Below, in pieces: positions 49,013 through 58,100 of a DNA stretch of 64,000 bases. Below the pieces are notes generated by a model. That model had not been told where the DNA came from. It ran no database searches and saw only the letters and a program-made list of their open reading frames with translations. This DNA comes from Verrucomicrobiota bacterium (lineage in GTDB: Bacteria; Verrucomicrobiota; Kiritimatiellia; RFP12; UBA1067): positions 1 to 64,000 of the forward strand of contig JAHFSX010000031.1 of the NCBI GenBank assembly GCA_023269675.1, given 5' to 3'. Both the position numbers and the translations under genes were made by a program. Position 1 is the first letter of the stretch. Every line of letters begins with the position of its first letter.

Positions 49013-50629
49013 ATGGGGGAACATAAAACGAGTCTCGAAAAGCGCATTTTCAAGGCGGGCATGCTCGTGCTGATCGCGCATGTGCTGTTCAAGCTGGCGG
49101 GCCTGATCCAGGCGATGGTCATGGGGCATTACCTGCCGCGGAGCACCTTCGACAGCGTGTATGTGATCGCCTTCGAGGGCGTCATTTTCATGCTGTTTCT
49201 GATCGGCGAGGAGGTGCTGGGGCCCTCCTTCCTGCCGGTCTTCATGCGCGAGCTGGACGTCGAGTCGGAAAAAAGCGCCTGGGCGTTCGCCAACACGGTG
49301 CTGACCCTGCAATTCATCGTGCTGGTGATCGTGGCCGGCGTGCTGTGTGTCGCGCCGCACACGATCGTCGACATACTGACTCGCGAGAGCGCGAACGCGT
49401 CGCCCGAGAAATATGAGCTGGCGGCAAAGAGCGTGCGGACGCTGGCTCCCGCGGTGATCGGCCTTTCGCTGGGCTCCACGACCTATGTGCTGCTCAACGG
49501 CTACAAGCGCTTCTTCCTGGCGGCGTTCGGCGATGCGGTCTGGAAGTTCTGCGTGGTCTTGTTCCTGATCGGCGGCGCGGTTCTCAAAGGCGACAACGCG
49601 CAGATGCTGATGTGGGGCCTGGTGGCGGGTTCGGTGTGCAAAGTGGGCACGCATCTGTGCGGCCTGAGGGACAAGCTGCACATGTTCCGTCCCGCGTTCG
49701 CGTTTTCGCATCCGGCTTTCAGGCGCCTGTGTTGGCTGGCGCTGCCCCTGCTGGCGGGCATCCTGATGGCCAAAGTCCGCGACGACTACAACAACGTCTA
49801 TATCTTAAGCGCGCTGGACGAGTCGGGGCTGATGCAGGCCAACTCCATGGGGCGCAAGCTGCAGAACACGCTCTTGTTCCTCGTGCCCTACACGCTTTCG
49901 ATCGCGGTGTTCCCCTTTTTCTGCGAGCTGGTGGACCAGAACGATCACGCGAGTCTCGGCCGTCTGGTGACCCGCTTCGGACGCATGCTGCTTTCGGTCT
50001 TCGCGCCGTTCGCGCTGTTCGTGGCGGTGGCGGCGGTGCCGCTCACGTCCCTGCTCTTCAAGGGCGGCCATTTCGATGCGGTGGCGGTTCAGCGCACGGC
50101 GCTTTCGCTTTCGTTCTACACCTTCGTGCTGCCTGCGGCGGCCATCGAAACTTTGGCGATGCAGGCCTTCTTCGCGAACCGGCGCATGGTGACGGTGACC
50201 GTGGTCGGGATCGTTTTTTCCACGCTCAGCATCGCGATCAGCTGGATCGGGCTCAAGGTTTGCGGCGGGCACGAGCTGGTGCTGCTCGCCTTCATCGCGG
50301 GCGGTTTCACCTTGTCGCGCACCCTGAAGTGCGTCACGCTGGTGGAGATGCTGAAGCAGAGCGCGCCGGTTTTCCCGTTTCTTTCGACCCTCTCGTTCCT
50401 GTCGCGGCTGGCGCTGGCCGCCGGCCTGGCGTCCGGCCTGAGCTGGCTGGTCCTGCATCAGGTGGCGCCCGTGGCCGGGCTCTCCGGCCGCGTGGGCGAC
50501 CTGCTGAAGCTGGGCATCGCGGGAGCGGTGTTCGGCGGCGTCTATCTGGCCGGCGCGTACGGGCTGCGGATCACCGAGCTGCACGAGCTGCTCGCCTTCG
50601 CCCTTCAGAAAGTGCGCAAACGGGCTTGA
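49013..50629 (+). CDS. murJ: MurJ/MviN-family lipid II flippase
   Basis: The 538-residue membrane protein has about fourteen hydrophobic helices in MOP-superfamily order. Recognisable stretches are AGLIQAMVMGHYLPRSTFDSVYVIAFEGVIFMLFLIGEEVLGPSFLPVFMREL (about 29-80) and a later GRKLQNTLLFLVPYTLSIAVFPFFCELV. MurJ moves the peptidoglycan precursor lipid II across the inner membrane. AAGGGGGG lies close to the ATG at 49013; a longer in-frame start overlaps the ABC gene and was not used. The motif sequence is somewhat divergent from enterobacterial MurJ, so a related polysaccharide flippase is possible. Confidence 0.85.
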   Translation: MGEHKTSLEKRIFKAGMLVLIAHVLFKLAGLIQAMVMGHYLPRSTFDSVYVIAFEGVIFMLFLIGEEVLGPSFLPVFMRELDVESEKSAWAFANTVLTLQFIVLVIVAGVLCVAPHTIVDILTRESANASPEKYELAAKSVRTLAPAVIGLSLGSTTYVLLNGYKRFFLAAFGDAVWKFCVVLFLIGGAVLKGDNAQMLMWGLVAGSVCKVGTHLCGLRDKLHMFRPAFAFSHPAFRRLCWLALPLLAGILMAKVRDDYNNVYILSALDESGLMQANSMGRKLQNTLLFLVPYTLSIAVFPFFCELVDQNDHASLGRLVTRFGRMLLSVFAPFALFVAVAAVPLTSLLFKGGHFDAVAVQRTALSLSFYTFVLPAAAIETLAMQAFFANRRMVTVTVVGIVFSTLSIAISWIGLKVCGGHELVLLAFIAGGFTLSRTLKCVTLVEMLKQSAPVFPFLSTLSFLSRLALAAGLASGLSWLVLHQVAPVAGLSGRVGDLLKLGIAGAVFGGVYLAGAYGLRITELHELLAFALQKVRKRA

Positions 50630-50680
50630 GGCCTGAGGCGGGTTTGTATTAAACTTCGCCTTCGATTAAACCAGAACAGA

Positions 50681-50694
50681 GTGCGCGCGCGCGC
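50681..50694. repeat. Alternating GC palindrome upstream of ybaB
   Basis: GTGCGCGCGCGCAC, a 14-bp perfect palindrome of alternating purine and pyrimidine, 26 bp upstream of the ybaB start. It could adopt Z-form DNA or a hairpin; a role is not shown. Confidence 0.45.
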
Positions 50695-50719
50695 ACGCCA
50701 CAATTTAAGGAGTTGACGT

Positions 50720-51037
50720 ATGGGTATGCTGGATCAAGTGAAGCAGGCGATGCAGATGCGCAAAGAGGCGAAACGCATTCAGGCCGAGATCGAGAAGATC
50801 ACCTGCGAGTATGCCAACGGCGGCATCACGTGCGTGGCGCGGGGCGATTTCACCATTCTGTCGCTCAAGGTGTCGCAGGAGGCGTTTAAGGAAGTGCTGG
50901 CCGGCAAGCCGGAGCGCTTCGAGACCATGCTGAACAACGTGGTCAACGGCGCGCTCAAGGGCGTGAAGAAACAGACCCAGGAAGCCATGGCCAAGATGAT
51001 GCAGGGCTCCGGCATGGGCGACATGTTCGGAGGGTAG
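50720..51037 (+). CDS. ybaB: YbaB/EbfC family nucleoid-associated protein
   Basis: The 105-residue DNA-binding protein has the family layout: N-terminal helix (MLDQVKQAMQMRKEAKRIQAEIEKI), central strands CEYANGGITCVARGDFTILSLKVS, and a C-terminal helix with NNVVNGALKGVKKQTQEAMAKMM followed by a Gly/Met tail. It is usually next to recR, as here (6 bp gap), and may act with RecR in DNA metabolism. AAGGAG precedes the ATG. Confidence 0.92.
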   Translation: MGMLDQVKQAMQMRKEAKRIQAEIEKITCEYANGGITCVARGDFTILSLKVSQEAFKEVLAGKPERFETMLNNVVNGALKGVKKQTQEAMAKMMQGSGMGDMFGG

Positions 51038-51043
51038 GCGTCC

Positions 51044-51640
51044 ATGGTGCCTGCGGTCGATAATCTGATCCGGTCGCTGGCCAAACTGCCGGGCCTGGGA
51101 AGGCGCTCCGCGGAGCGCGCCGCCCTCGCACTGCTCCGCAAGCCGGAGCTGCTGGACACCCTCGTGTCCGCCATGCAGGCGGCGAGGACCTCGGTCTGCT
51201 GCTGCTCGGTCTGCGGCGGCTTCACGTCGAAGGAGCACGACCCGTGCAAGCTCTGCACCGGTGCGGCGCGCGACGACACGCTGCTGTGCGTGGTGGAGGA
51301 GCCCTCCGACATCTTTTCGATCGAGCGCTCGGGCGGGTTCAACGGCCGCTACCACGCCCTCATGGGCAAGCTCTCGCCCGCGAAGCAGACCGGGCCCTCT
51401 GACCTGCGGCTGCGCGCGCTCGCCGCGCGGGTCGCGCACGGCCAGGTCAAGGAAGTGTTGCTGGCGCTGAGCACCGACATGGAGGGCGACGCCACCGCCG
51501 GCTACATCGGCGAGCTCCTGAAAGCCTCCGGCGTGCGCGTGACGCGCCTGGCTTTCGGCCTGCCCGCCGACAGCGGCGTGGGCTACTCGGATCCGCTGAC
51601 CCTCAAGCGCGCGATCAGCGGGCGCACGGCCTGCGACTGA
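51044..51640 (+). CDS. recR: Recombination mediator RecR
   Basis: The 198-residue protein helps load RecA at gaps together with RecF and RecO. It shows the helix-hairpin-helix LAKLPGLGRRSAERAALALL (about 12-31), the zinc-finger cysteines CCCSVCGGF...CKLC (about 52-71), and a TOPRIM domain (LCVVEEPSDIFSIER, YHALMGKLSPAKQTGPSDLRL, EVLLALSTDMEGDATAGYIGE). The length matches the family. It is coupled to ybaB and followed by a copy of a GC-rich palindromic repeat. Confidence 0.96.
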   Translation: MVPAVDNLIRSLAKLPGLGRRSAERAALALLRKPELLDTLVSAMQAARTSVCCCSVCGGFTSKEHDPCKLCTGAARDDTLLCVVEEPSDIFSIERSGGFNGRYHALMGKLSPAKQTGPSDLRLRALAARVAHGQVKEVLLALSTDMEGDATAGYIGELLKASGVRVTRLAFGLPADSGVGYSDPLTLKRAISGRTACD

Positions 51641-51646
51641 TACGGC

Positions 51647-51715
51647 GCGGCTCGCGAGGACGCTCGCCCTCCAATCAATGGCAGAGCATGGGGGGCGAGA
51701 CTCTGTCGAGCCGCC
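51647..51715. repeat. Palindromic GC-rich dispersed element
   Basis: The left part (51647-51673) is a 27-bp unit starting GCGGCTCGCGAGGACGCTCG and ending CCCTCCA. After a 16-bp spacer a diverged inverted relative follows (51690-51715, GGGGGGCGAGACTCTGTCGA...). The 27-bp unit differs by one base from that at 55958-55984. It fills the recR-yggS spacer and ends just before the yggS start region. Confidence 0.75.
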
Positions 51716-51731
51716 GAAAGCAAGGTGCCTT

Positions 51732-52469
51732 ATGAGCGAAACATCCGACATGGCCGAGATTCTGCAAGGCGTGCAGGCGCGGATCGCCGCGGCGTGCGCG
51801 AAGGCGGGACGCAAGCCGGACGAGGTCGAGATCATCGGCGTCAGCAAGACGTTCGGGCCGGACGTGGTGCGCGAGGCGTGGGAGGCGGGCATCCGCCGCT
51901 TCGGCGAGAACAAGGTCCAGGAGGCCGCCTGGAAGATCCCCGAGTGCGTGGGCGGCCCCGAGTGGCACCTGATCGGCCACCTGCAGCGCAACAAGGTGCG
52001 CCCGGCGCTGGACCTCTTCTCGGTGATCCATTCGGTGGACTCCGTGCGCTTGCTGGAGCAGATCGAACGGGTGGCAGACGAGTGCGGACAGCGTCCCGAG
52101 ATCCTCTTGGAGGTCAACGTGTCGGGCGAGGCGAGCAAGTCGGGGCTCTCGCCCGCGCAGGCGCCGGAGGTCATCGAGTATGCGCTCGGCTGCCGCAACA
52201 TCACCCTGACCGGGCTGATGACCCTGGCGCCGTTCTGCCCCGACGCGGAGCTGGCGCGGCCGGTCTTCGCCAAACTCCGCGGCTTGCGCGAACGGTGGGC
52301 GTCGCAGTTCGGCATCGGCCTGCCCAACCTTTCGATGGGCATGAGCAACGATTATCTCGTCGCCGTGGAGGAGGGGGCGACCTGGGTGCGGCTCGGCACC
52401 GTGCTGTTCGGTCACCGCCCCAAATGGAAACCCGGCGCCGAAGAGGCTGAAGAGCGCTGGGAGCCGTAG
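51732..52469 (+). CDS. yggS: YggS-type PLP homeostasis protein
   Basis: The 245-residue PLP-binding protein maintains vitamin B6 balance and is not a normal racemase. The PLP lysine is at about 39 in IIGVSKTF. RFGENKVQEAAWK, WHLIGHLQRNKVR, HSVDSVRLLEQIE, LEVNVSGEASKSG, GLMTLAPF and LSMGMSNDYLVAVEEGATWVRLGTVLFG follow the family throughout. ATG 51732 was chosen over an upstream in-frame ATG at 51678 because the latter lies inside the repeat. A short hairpin with a T-run follows the stop. Confidence 0.94.
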   Translation: MSETSDMAEILQGVQARIAAACAKAGRKPDEVEIIGVSKTFGPDVVREAWEAGIRRFGENKVQEAAWKIPECVGGPEWHLIGHLQRNKVRPALDLFSVIHSVDSVRLLEQIERVADECGQRPEILLEVNVSGEASKSGLSPAQAPEVIEYALGCRNITLTGLMTLAPFCPDAELARPVFAKLRGLRERWASQFGIGLPNLSMGMSNDYLVAVEEGATWVRLGTVLFGHRPKWKPGAEEAEERWEP

Positions 52470-52492
52470 GCCGCTCCGGGGCGCGGCCTTTT
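52469..52492 (+). terminator. Intrinsic terminator after yggS
   Basis: GGCCGC (52469-52474) and GCGGCC (52483-52488) with an 8-nt loop, followed by TTTT. Confidence 0.6.
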
Positions 52493-52789
52493 CGCGCGGC
52501 GGCCGCCGCGCCGCGCGGGTACGCGCTGAAAAGTCCAAGTCCGCCCTGCCGCGCCCGCTTCGCTTTGGACGGGGATCGCCAGGCGCAAACAACCTTGTTT
52601 CGGGCGCAACCCCTTCATTCTGCGCCTTTGTGGCCTCTTCTCATTTTTTGTCACTGCACGTGTGACGTTGGGTGTGACACGGCGCCGGCGAGATTTGCAA
52701 ACCAGCGCACGCAAGTCGACGAAGCCGGCTGAAGCGCGACCGGTTGAGCCGCATGTTCGGCCCGACCGTGCTAGATGTCGGGCCTGAGC
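52493..52789. other. Intergenic region, no gene found
   Basis: About 300 bp between the yggS terminator and the 3' end of the cupin gene. It begins with a very GC-rich self-complementary stretch (GCGGCGGCCGCCGCGCCGC) and becomes more balanced in composition. A 100-codon minus-strand frame crossing yggS was not accepted. Confidence 0.4.
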
Positions 52790-53134
52790 TTACGCTTGCT
52801 TGACTATATCGACCGAGATCTCCACCGCCGGAATCGTTCCTTTGTTCTCAAGCCAGTGTGTGGTGTTCCTGTCCTCGGGCCAGCCCACCCCCGGCCCATA
52901 GTCCGTAGCGACTCCATTTCGATGGTCAGTGATCGTGCCTTGCAGTATGTAGACGGTGCCTGGTCTGCCTCTATGGTCGTGAAGCGGGCCGAAGACGCCT
53001 CCAGGCTCGAAGGTCACCATCCGCATCCGAAGTTGGTGCCCTGTCATGCCCTCGATCTCAGGGCCAAGGTCAACTGTTGCAAGTAGCTTCACCGTAATAC
53101 CTTTCGTCTCTGGTGCCACCTGTTCGTTGCTCAT
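52790..53134 (-). CDS. Small cupin-domain protein
   Basis: The 114-residue protein is a single cupin barrel. Motif 1 reads FEPGGVFGPLHDHRGRPGTVYILQG with His52, His54 and a Glu replaced by Thr/Tyr in the usual HxHx(3,4)E pattern. Motif 2, GPGVGWPEDRNTTHWLEN, supplies a His. One metal ligand therefore looks non-standard. Cupins of this size range from isomerases to binding proteins, so no reaction is proposed. GAGAGGAG precedes the ATG. The gene is alone, with lower GC than its neighbours and long gene-free flanks, as in a laterally acquired gene. Confidence 0.8.
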   Translation of the reverse strand: MSNEQVAPETKGITVKLLATVDLGPEIEGMTGHQLRMRMVTFEPGGVFGPLHDHRGRPGTVYILQGTITDHRNGVATDYGPGVGWPEDRNTTHWLENKGTIPAVEISVDIVKQA

Positions 53135-53632
53135 CGTGCGCTCCTCTCTGTACTTCCGGGGCCTAGCCGTCGTCCGCTAGGCACGGAGTAGCCGTTACTG
53201 AAGGGGACTATTTGGAATCTTTCGTTTTGTCAATTCGCTCATTCTCACGGTAAAACCACTCTGGTATTCCAAAATCTGTCATGCCGTGCCTTGGTATTGG
53301 CTAACGGGTTGGCTAGGCCTCATGGTTAAACCTCACCTCGCGTTCATTCTCCCTTGCGGGGACGAGTTGGACCCTGTTCGTCGCAAGTGAAAACCTCAAC
53401 CCGATTTGCTCTTGCTCAGGTCGAGGCCAATGGTACGATGGCCTGCGGCCGCTTCGCAAGTGGAGTGCCCCTTAAATATCTGTACACTTCACGAACACGG
53501 CCGGGACGGAGCCCGACCCTCCAAAGAGCAAGCAGACGCGCTTTTCTCTTCTGGAGGGACGACCTCCGTGTCGTCCGCGGGTGATTGCCAGCCGAAGCAG
53601 ATGTCTGGTTGTTAAAGGGGAATTACCTGGAT
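53135..53632. other. Gene-poor region with dispersed repeat
   Basis: About 500 bp without a credible gene, lower in GC than the flanks. It holds a 7-bp-stem hairpin (GCCTAGC/GCTAGGC, 53161-53182) and a palindromic repeat element at 53499-53580. No attC-type or IS ends were convincing. Confidence 0.5.
53499..53580. repeat. Palindromic TGGAGGG-type repeat element
   Basis: The left arm (53499-53523) ends GACGGAGCCCGACCCTCCA. The right arm (53552-53580) starts TGGAGGGACGACCTCCGTG. Arms are partly complementary around a 28-nt spacer. The TGGAGGG...C termini resemble the 27-bp unit at 51647 and 55958, so it may be a diverged member. Confidence 0.55.
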
Positions 53633-54187
53633 TCAGGTTTTCAACAGCCCCGGCACGAGCAGGTCGTAGATGACCGGGTCTTTGAGCTTCACCTCGTCGG
53701 GCGTCAGGCCGTCCAGCTCGTGCGGGAAGACGATCCAGTCGTCGGTTTCGCGCACGTAGAAATCGGGCTTGCGGGCGGTCTGGTTCCGGTCGGGTTTCCA
53801 GTACACGGTCGCGAACCGGACTTCGGCGCCGGACGCGGCCAGCCGCGCCAAGACCGCGCGGGCGGTGTTGCCCGTGTCGAAAACATCGTCGATCACCAGC
53901 ACGCGCGAGCCGGGCACCACCGAGCCGAAAATGTCGTCCGCGTGTTCGAAGGCCACGTCGTGGTCGCGTTCCGCGATGCCGGTGTAGGACTGGCATTTGA
54001 GCACGCGGTGGCGCGGCCGCACCCCGTGGTAGTACAGGAACTCGTGCACCGTGATGCCGACCGGCGCGCCGCCGCGCCACAGGGCGATCAGGTCGTCCGG
54101 CAGCCACCCGGAGTCGAGGATCAGGCGGGCGAGCCGGAAGCTGTCCCGGACCAGGTCGTTCGCGGAGAGGTAGCTTTTTTTGACCAT
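53633..54187 (-). CDS. Purine phosphoribosyltransferase
   Basis: The 184-residue type I phosphoribosyltransferase has the PRPP-binding motif VLVIDDVFDTGNTAR (about 96-110), an early ALWRGGAPVG loop (35-44) and a C-terminal FYVRETDDWIVFPHEL hood. The latter resembles the xanthine/guanine or hypoxanthine salvage enzymes of the Gpt type. It would convert a free purine base and PRPP to a nucleotide. The exact base is not determined. It starts 8 bp after the prepilin peptidase stop, so both are on one transcript. Confidence 0.85.
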   Translation of the reverse strand: MVKKSYLSANDLVRDSFRLARLILDSGWLPDDLIALWRGGAPVGITVHEFLYYHGVRPRHRVLKCQSYTGIAERDHDVAFEHADDIFGSVVPGSRVLVIDDVFDTGNTARAVLARLAASGAEVRFATVYWKPDRNQTARKPDFYVRETDDWIVFPHELDGLTPDEVKLKDPVIYDLLVPGLLKT

Positions 54188-54194
54188 GCGGGAC

Positions 54195-55049
54195 TCACCG
54201 TTGCATGAGTTTAAGGTACGCCGCGAGCAGGGCCGGGCCCCAGAAGACCCAGATCAGGGCCGCGCCGGAGATGTAGGGGCCGAAGGGTATCCGGCTCTGT
54301 AGCTTGACGCCGCCGAAGGCGATGAGCAGGAGGCCGACCACGCTGCCCAGCAGCGATGACACGAAGACCGTGAAGAGCACCGCCTGCCAGCCGAGGAACG
54401 CGCCGATCGCGCCCATCAGCTTGACGTCGCCGAAGCCCATCGCCTCTTTCCTGAAGGCCTTGGTGCCGATCCACGCCACGGCCTGGAGCAGGCCGAAGCC
54501 GACCGCCAGCCCGATGAGCGAGGTGGCCAGGCCCTGCCACCAGATCGCCTTCCCGTGGAGGGCGGGCACGAGGGCGCTCAGGACCGGGCCGGCCACCATG
54601 CCGCCGATGGTCACCGAGTCCGGTATGATGAAGTGCTCGAAGTCCACGAACGTGCCCAAGACCAGGCCGCCGAGGAAAAGCCAGTAGATGGGGACGATGA
54701 GCGGGTGCGCGATCGGCAGCATGTGCATGGCCGCCGGCGCGGCCCACTTCATGAAGACCGCCAGAAAGAGCATGGCGGTGAGCAACTCCACGAGCGTGTA
54801 GCGGAAGGCGATCGGGCCTTTGCAGGACGCGCACTTGCCGCGCAGCCAGAGCCAGCTCGCGACCGGGACGTTCAGATACCACGGGATCAGCGTGTTGCAG
54901 TGCGGACAGTGCGAGCGCGGCGTGACCACCGATTCGTCGCGCGGAATGCGGTAGATGCACACGTTCAGGAAGCTGCCCACGCAGGCGCCGAACCAGGTCG
55001 AAAAGAAGGCGAACAGCAGGAAGTAGAAACGGATCTCTGGATCATTCAT
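54195..55049 (-). CDS. pilD: Type IV prepilin peptidase / N-methyltransferase
   Basis: The 284-residue inner-membrane aspartic protease cleaves and N-methylates prepilins. It shows GSFLNVCIYRIPRDESVVTPRSHCPHC, the paired cysteines of the methylase domain (about 48, 51, 73, 76), the catalytic aspartates Asp135 (VDFEHFIIPD) and Asp207 (GFGDVKLMGAIGAFLGW), and about seven membrane segments. It serves the pilus or pseudopilus motors encoded near 41.4-45.9 kb. It lies upstream of the purine phosphoribosyltransferase gene on the minus strand. Confidence 0.95.
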   Translation of the reverse strand: MNDPEIRFYFLLFAFFSTWFGACVGSFLNVCIYRIPRDESVVTPRSHCPHCNTLIPWYLNVPVASWLWLRGKCASCKGPIAFRYTLVELLTAMLFLAVFMKWAAPAAMHMLPIAHPLIVPIYWLFLGGLVLGTFVDFEHFIIPDSVTIGGMVAGPVLSALVPALHGKAIWWQGLATSLIGLAVGFGLLQAVAWIGTKAFRKEAMGFGDVKLMGAIGAFLGWQAVLFTVFVSSLLGSVVGLLLIAFGGVKLQSRIPFGPYISGAALIWVFWGPALLAAYLKLMQR

Positions 55050-55136
55050 ACGTTGGCACGCTCACAGTCTTAAGTTGCTGGTATGATACCGCTTGCCCGC
55101 ATGCCCCCGCAACCCGTTTTTCGCGCGAACTTGCGT

Positions 55137-58100
55137 TCAGTCGTCGACCAGGACGCGGAACCCGACGTCGTAGACCGGCTGCCAGTTCGGATAGGTGACG
55201 CGGGCGTCGAACAGCGCTTTCTCGGGGCGGGAGTACCAGGAGCCGCCGCAGGCCGCCGCGAGCCCGGCGCCTGTCGCGTCGGAGGTCCACTCCCAGACGT
55301 TGCCCTGGGTGTCGAACAGGCCCCAGGCGTTGGCTTGGAATGAGCCGACCGGGGCCGAGACGCGGAACCCGTCGTTCACGTTGGTGGCGGCCGGCCGGTA
55401 AGGCGGAATCGCGCCGGAGGGCAGACCCCAGCCCAGCGTCATGACCGACCGCAGGTTCTGGTCGGCGAGATTGGCCGTCCGGGAGAAGTCGTTGGTCGCG
55501 GCGCCCCAGCCCGACGGCGCGGCGGAGCCCGCGCGCGCCGCCCACTCCCACTCGGCCGCGGTCGGCAGGCGGCAGCGCAGGCCGGCCCGGGCGGAGAGCC
55601 ACGCGCAGAAGGCCGAGGCGCGGACTTGCGCGACGCGGCAGACCGGCTGGTCCGGCAGGTTGCAGGGGCAGCCCCGCTCCCGCTCGCTGAACTGCAGGAA
55701 CTCGCCCGTCTCGATCCGGCTGTCGTGCGCGGGATCGAAGCGCGCGTAGTCGCGGTTGCGGACCTCGCACGCGCCCATCCAGAACGGCCGCGCGAAGGTG
55801 CGGGTTGCGCCGGACGAGGAGGTGAGCGAGCCGGCCGGCACGCGCACGAAACGCAGGACCGCGCCCTCGCCCAGATCCACGCTCTTGGACTCCGGCGTGA
55901 AGGCTGCGGGCGCGATTCGCGGAGGGCGAGTCTCGGGCGGGCCGTCTTTAGATGCGTGCGGCTCGCGGGGACGCTCGCCCTCCACGGGTTGTGCCGAGGT
56001 CGGTTTTGACGCCCATGACTGACGGTACGCGCCGTCCTCCAGGTCGTCCTCGACGCCCGCGTAGCGCTTGATCAGCTCGCGGCGGCGGGCGGACCACGGG
56101 GCCACGCGCGCCTCGCCCGCGTTCTCGGTCCAGGTGCCGTGCGCGGGCGTGTTGAGGTCGATCCAGGTATTGATCCGGTCCCACGCTTCGGCGTCGATCC
56201 GCACGCCGTGGTGGCCGGCTTCGAGCAGGCGCGCCAGCTCTGTGGTGGAGGCGTGAAACTCGCAGGGCGTGAGCAGGTGCATGTCGCTCTCGATGGTGTG
56301 GCCGCGCACGTAGGTGCGCAAGGCCAGATAGGCGGGCGGGAAGTGGGCGGCCGTGTTGTACGAGGCCGCCGCGGAGCCGGCCCGCGCATCGGGACGGAGG
56401 GTGAAGTCCGGCCGCTTCGGATCGGAGCCGTTGTGGCAGGCGATGCACAGGCGGTCCAGGACCGGCTGAACCTCGCGGTTGAAGGAGAAGCCGCGCGCCG
56501 GGCCGTACCACGGGGTGATCTGCGCGGGGGGAAGCTCCAGGGCGGCCATGCGTTGGCGCAGGCCGGAGCCGGAGTTCTGCGTCTCGTGGCAGCCGGCGCA
56601 GGACTGGAGTTCGCCCGGCATGACTGTGATCCAGCTGCGCATGAGCTGGAGCGCGCGGCCGCCGGCGTCGAGCGGCTGAAAGGCGACGGGCGTGTTGGCG
56701 GGCACCTCGAAATAGGCCGAGCCGTCCCGGGCCACCGGCACCGTGCCGAGGATGCGCTTCACGTCCCAGGGGCCGTCGAGGCCGACGCGGTCGACTTGTC
56801 CGCCCATGCCGCGGTAGGAGAAGGCGTAGGAGATGACGCGGAGGGCTTTGACCGTGCCGCGCGGGATGCCCGCGAGCCCCGGGCCCTCGTAGACGTCCAC
56901 GACTTTCACGAGCGCCGGCTTGCCGGGCTCGACTTGCGAGGGGACGACGGGCGGACGGTGCGTCGGCTGCAACAGACAGGGTTCCAGCAGCGCCTGTCCG
57001 GGCTCCTCGTAGATCAAGGTGATGTTGTCGAAAAGGTCGACCAGATAGAGGCCCCACGGCGCCTTGGCGTCGGGCTGGCAGGCGGTCAGGATGTAGCTGC
57101 CGCCCAGGGGACAGGGGTGGAGGAACTTGGGCCAGGAGTCGCTGACGAGCCGGTCGGCGATGACCGGCTTGACCGGTTGGCCGCGGCCGGGGATGCGCTG
57201 CACCACGCCGTCCGCTTCGGAACGGCCGCGGGCCGGATCGAACACGATCAGCTCGCCCATGCGGGTCGTGTCGTGATGGCCGCTGATGACCGCGGCGAAG
57301 CGTCGCGGGTCGTCCGGAATCGGGCGCGCGTAGAACATGGAGTTCGGCCAATAGGAGTTGCTGCCGTACAGGGCGCGCTGGCCCGTGCCGTCGGGGTTCA
57401 TGGTGAAGAGCATGCGCGAGACGAAGTGGGGGATGTCGCTGTACTCCCAGCGCAGGTACATCACCCGCCCGTCGGCCAGCAGGGTGGGGCACCAGTTGTG
57501 CTCCTGGTCAAAGGTGAGGCGGCGGATGGAGCCGCCGGACGGCTCGGACTTGTACAGGTGTCCGATGTAGGAGCTGCCGCGGACGCACGGCACGCCGATC
57601 ATGGTGGCGGTGGAGAGGAAGAGCGCGGCGTCGTCCGCCAGCCAGCAGCCGGCGTAGTTGTCCACATCGTCGTCGGGGATCTGGGTGATCTCGCGCGCGG
57701 GTTCGGAGGGCCGCGCCAGATCCAGCTCGTAGACGCGGTAATTGCCTCGGGCGTTGTTGGAGGTGAACATCAGCCGCCGCGCGTCCCAGTGCAGCTGGAG
57801 GTCGCCGGCGTAGTCCGCGGCGCGGGGCGGCTGCCACACGGCGGAGAGCTGCGGCGCGCCGCGCAGGGCGGTGAGCGTCACGATCTGGTTGGTGAGGCCC
57901 TTGCGGCTGGTTTCGCGGAGGTTGTTCCAGTTGGTCGGCAGGGCCAGATTGTTCGCGCTCCGGCGCACGGCTAGCAGCCGGTCCGCATCCAGGAGCGGCA
58001 GGGCCAGCAGCGCGCTGCGCACGCGGGCGACCAGCGCGTCGCCTTCGGCTGCGGCCGGGGCCTCGCCCGCGTCCAGCCGTTTCAGCAGCGCGGCGCGGTC

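Noticed and set aside
53280..53330. Possible integron attC site (TAACGGGTTGGC)
   Set aside because: The flanking core sequences do not match the attC consensus and no integrase is present.
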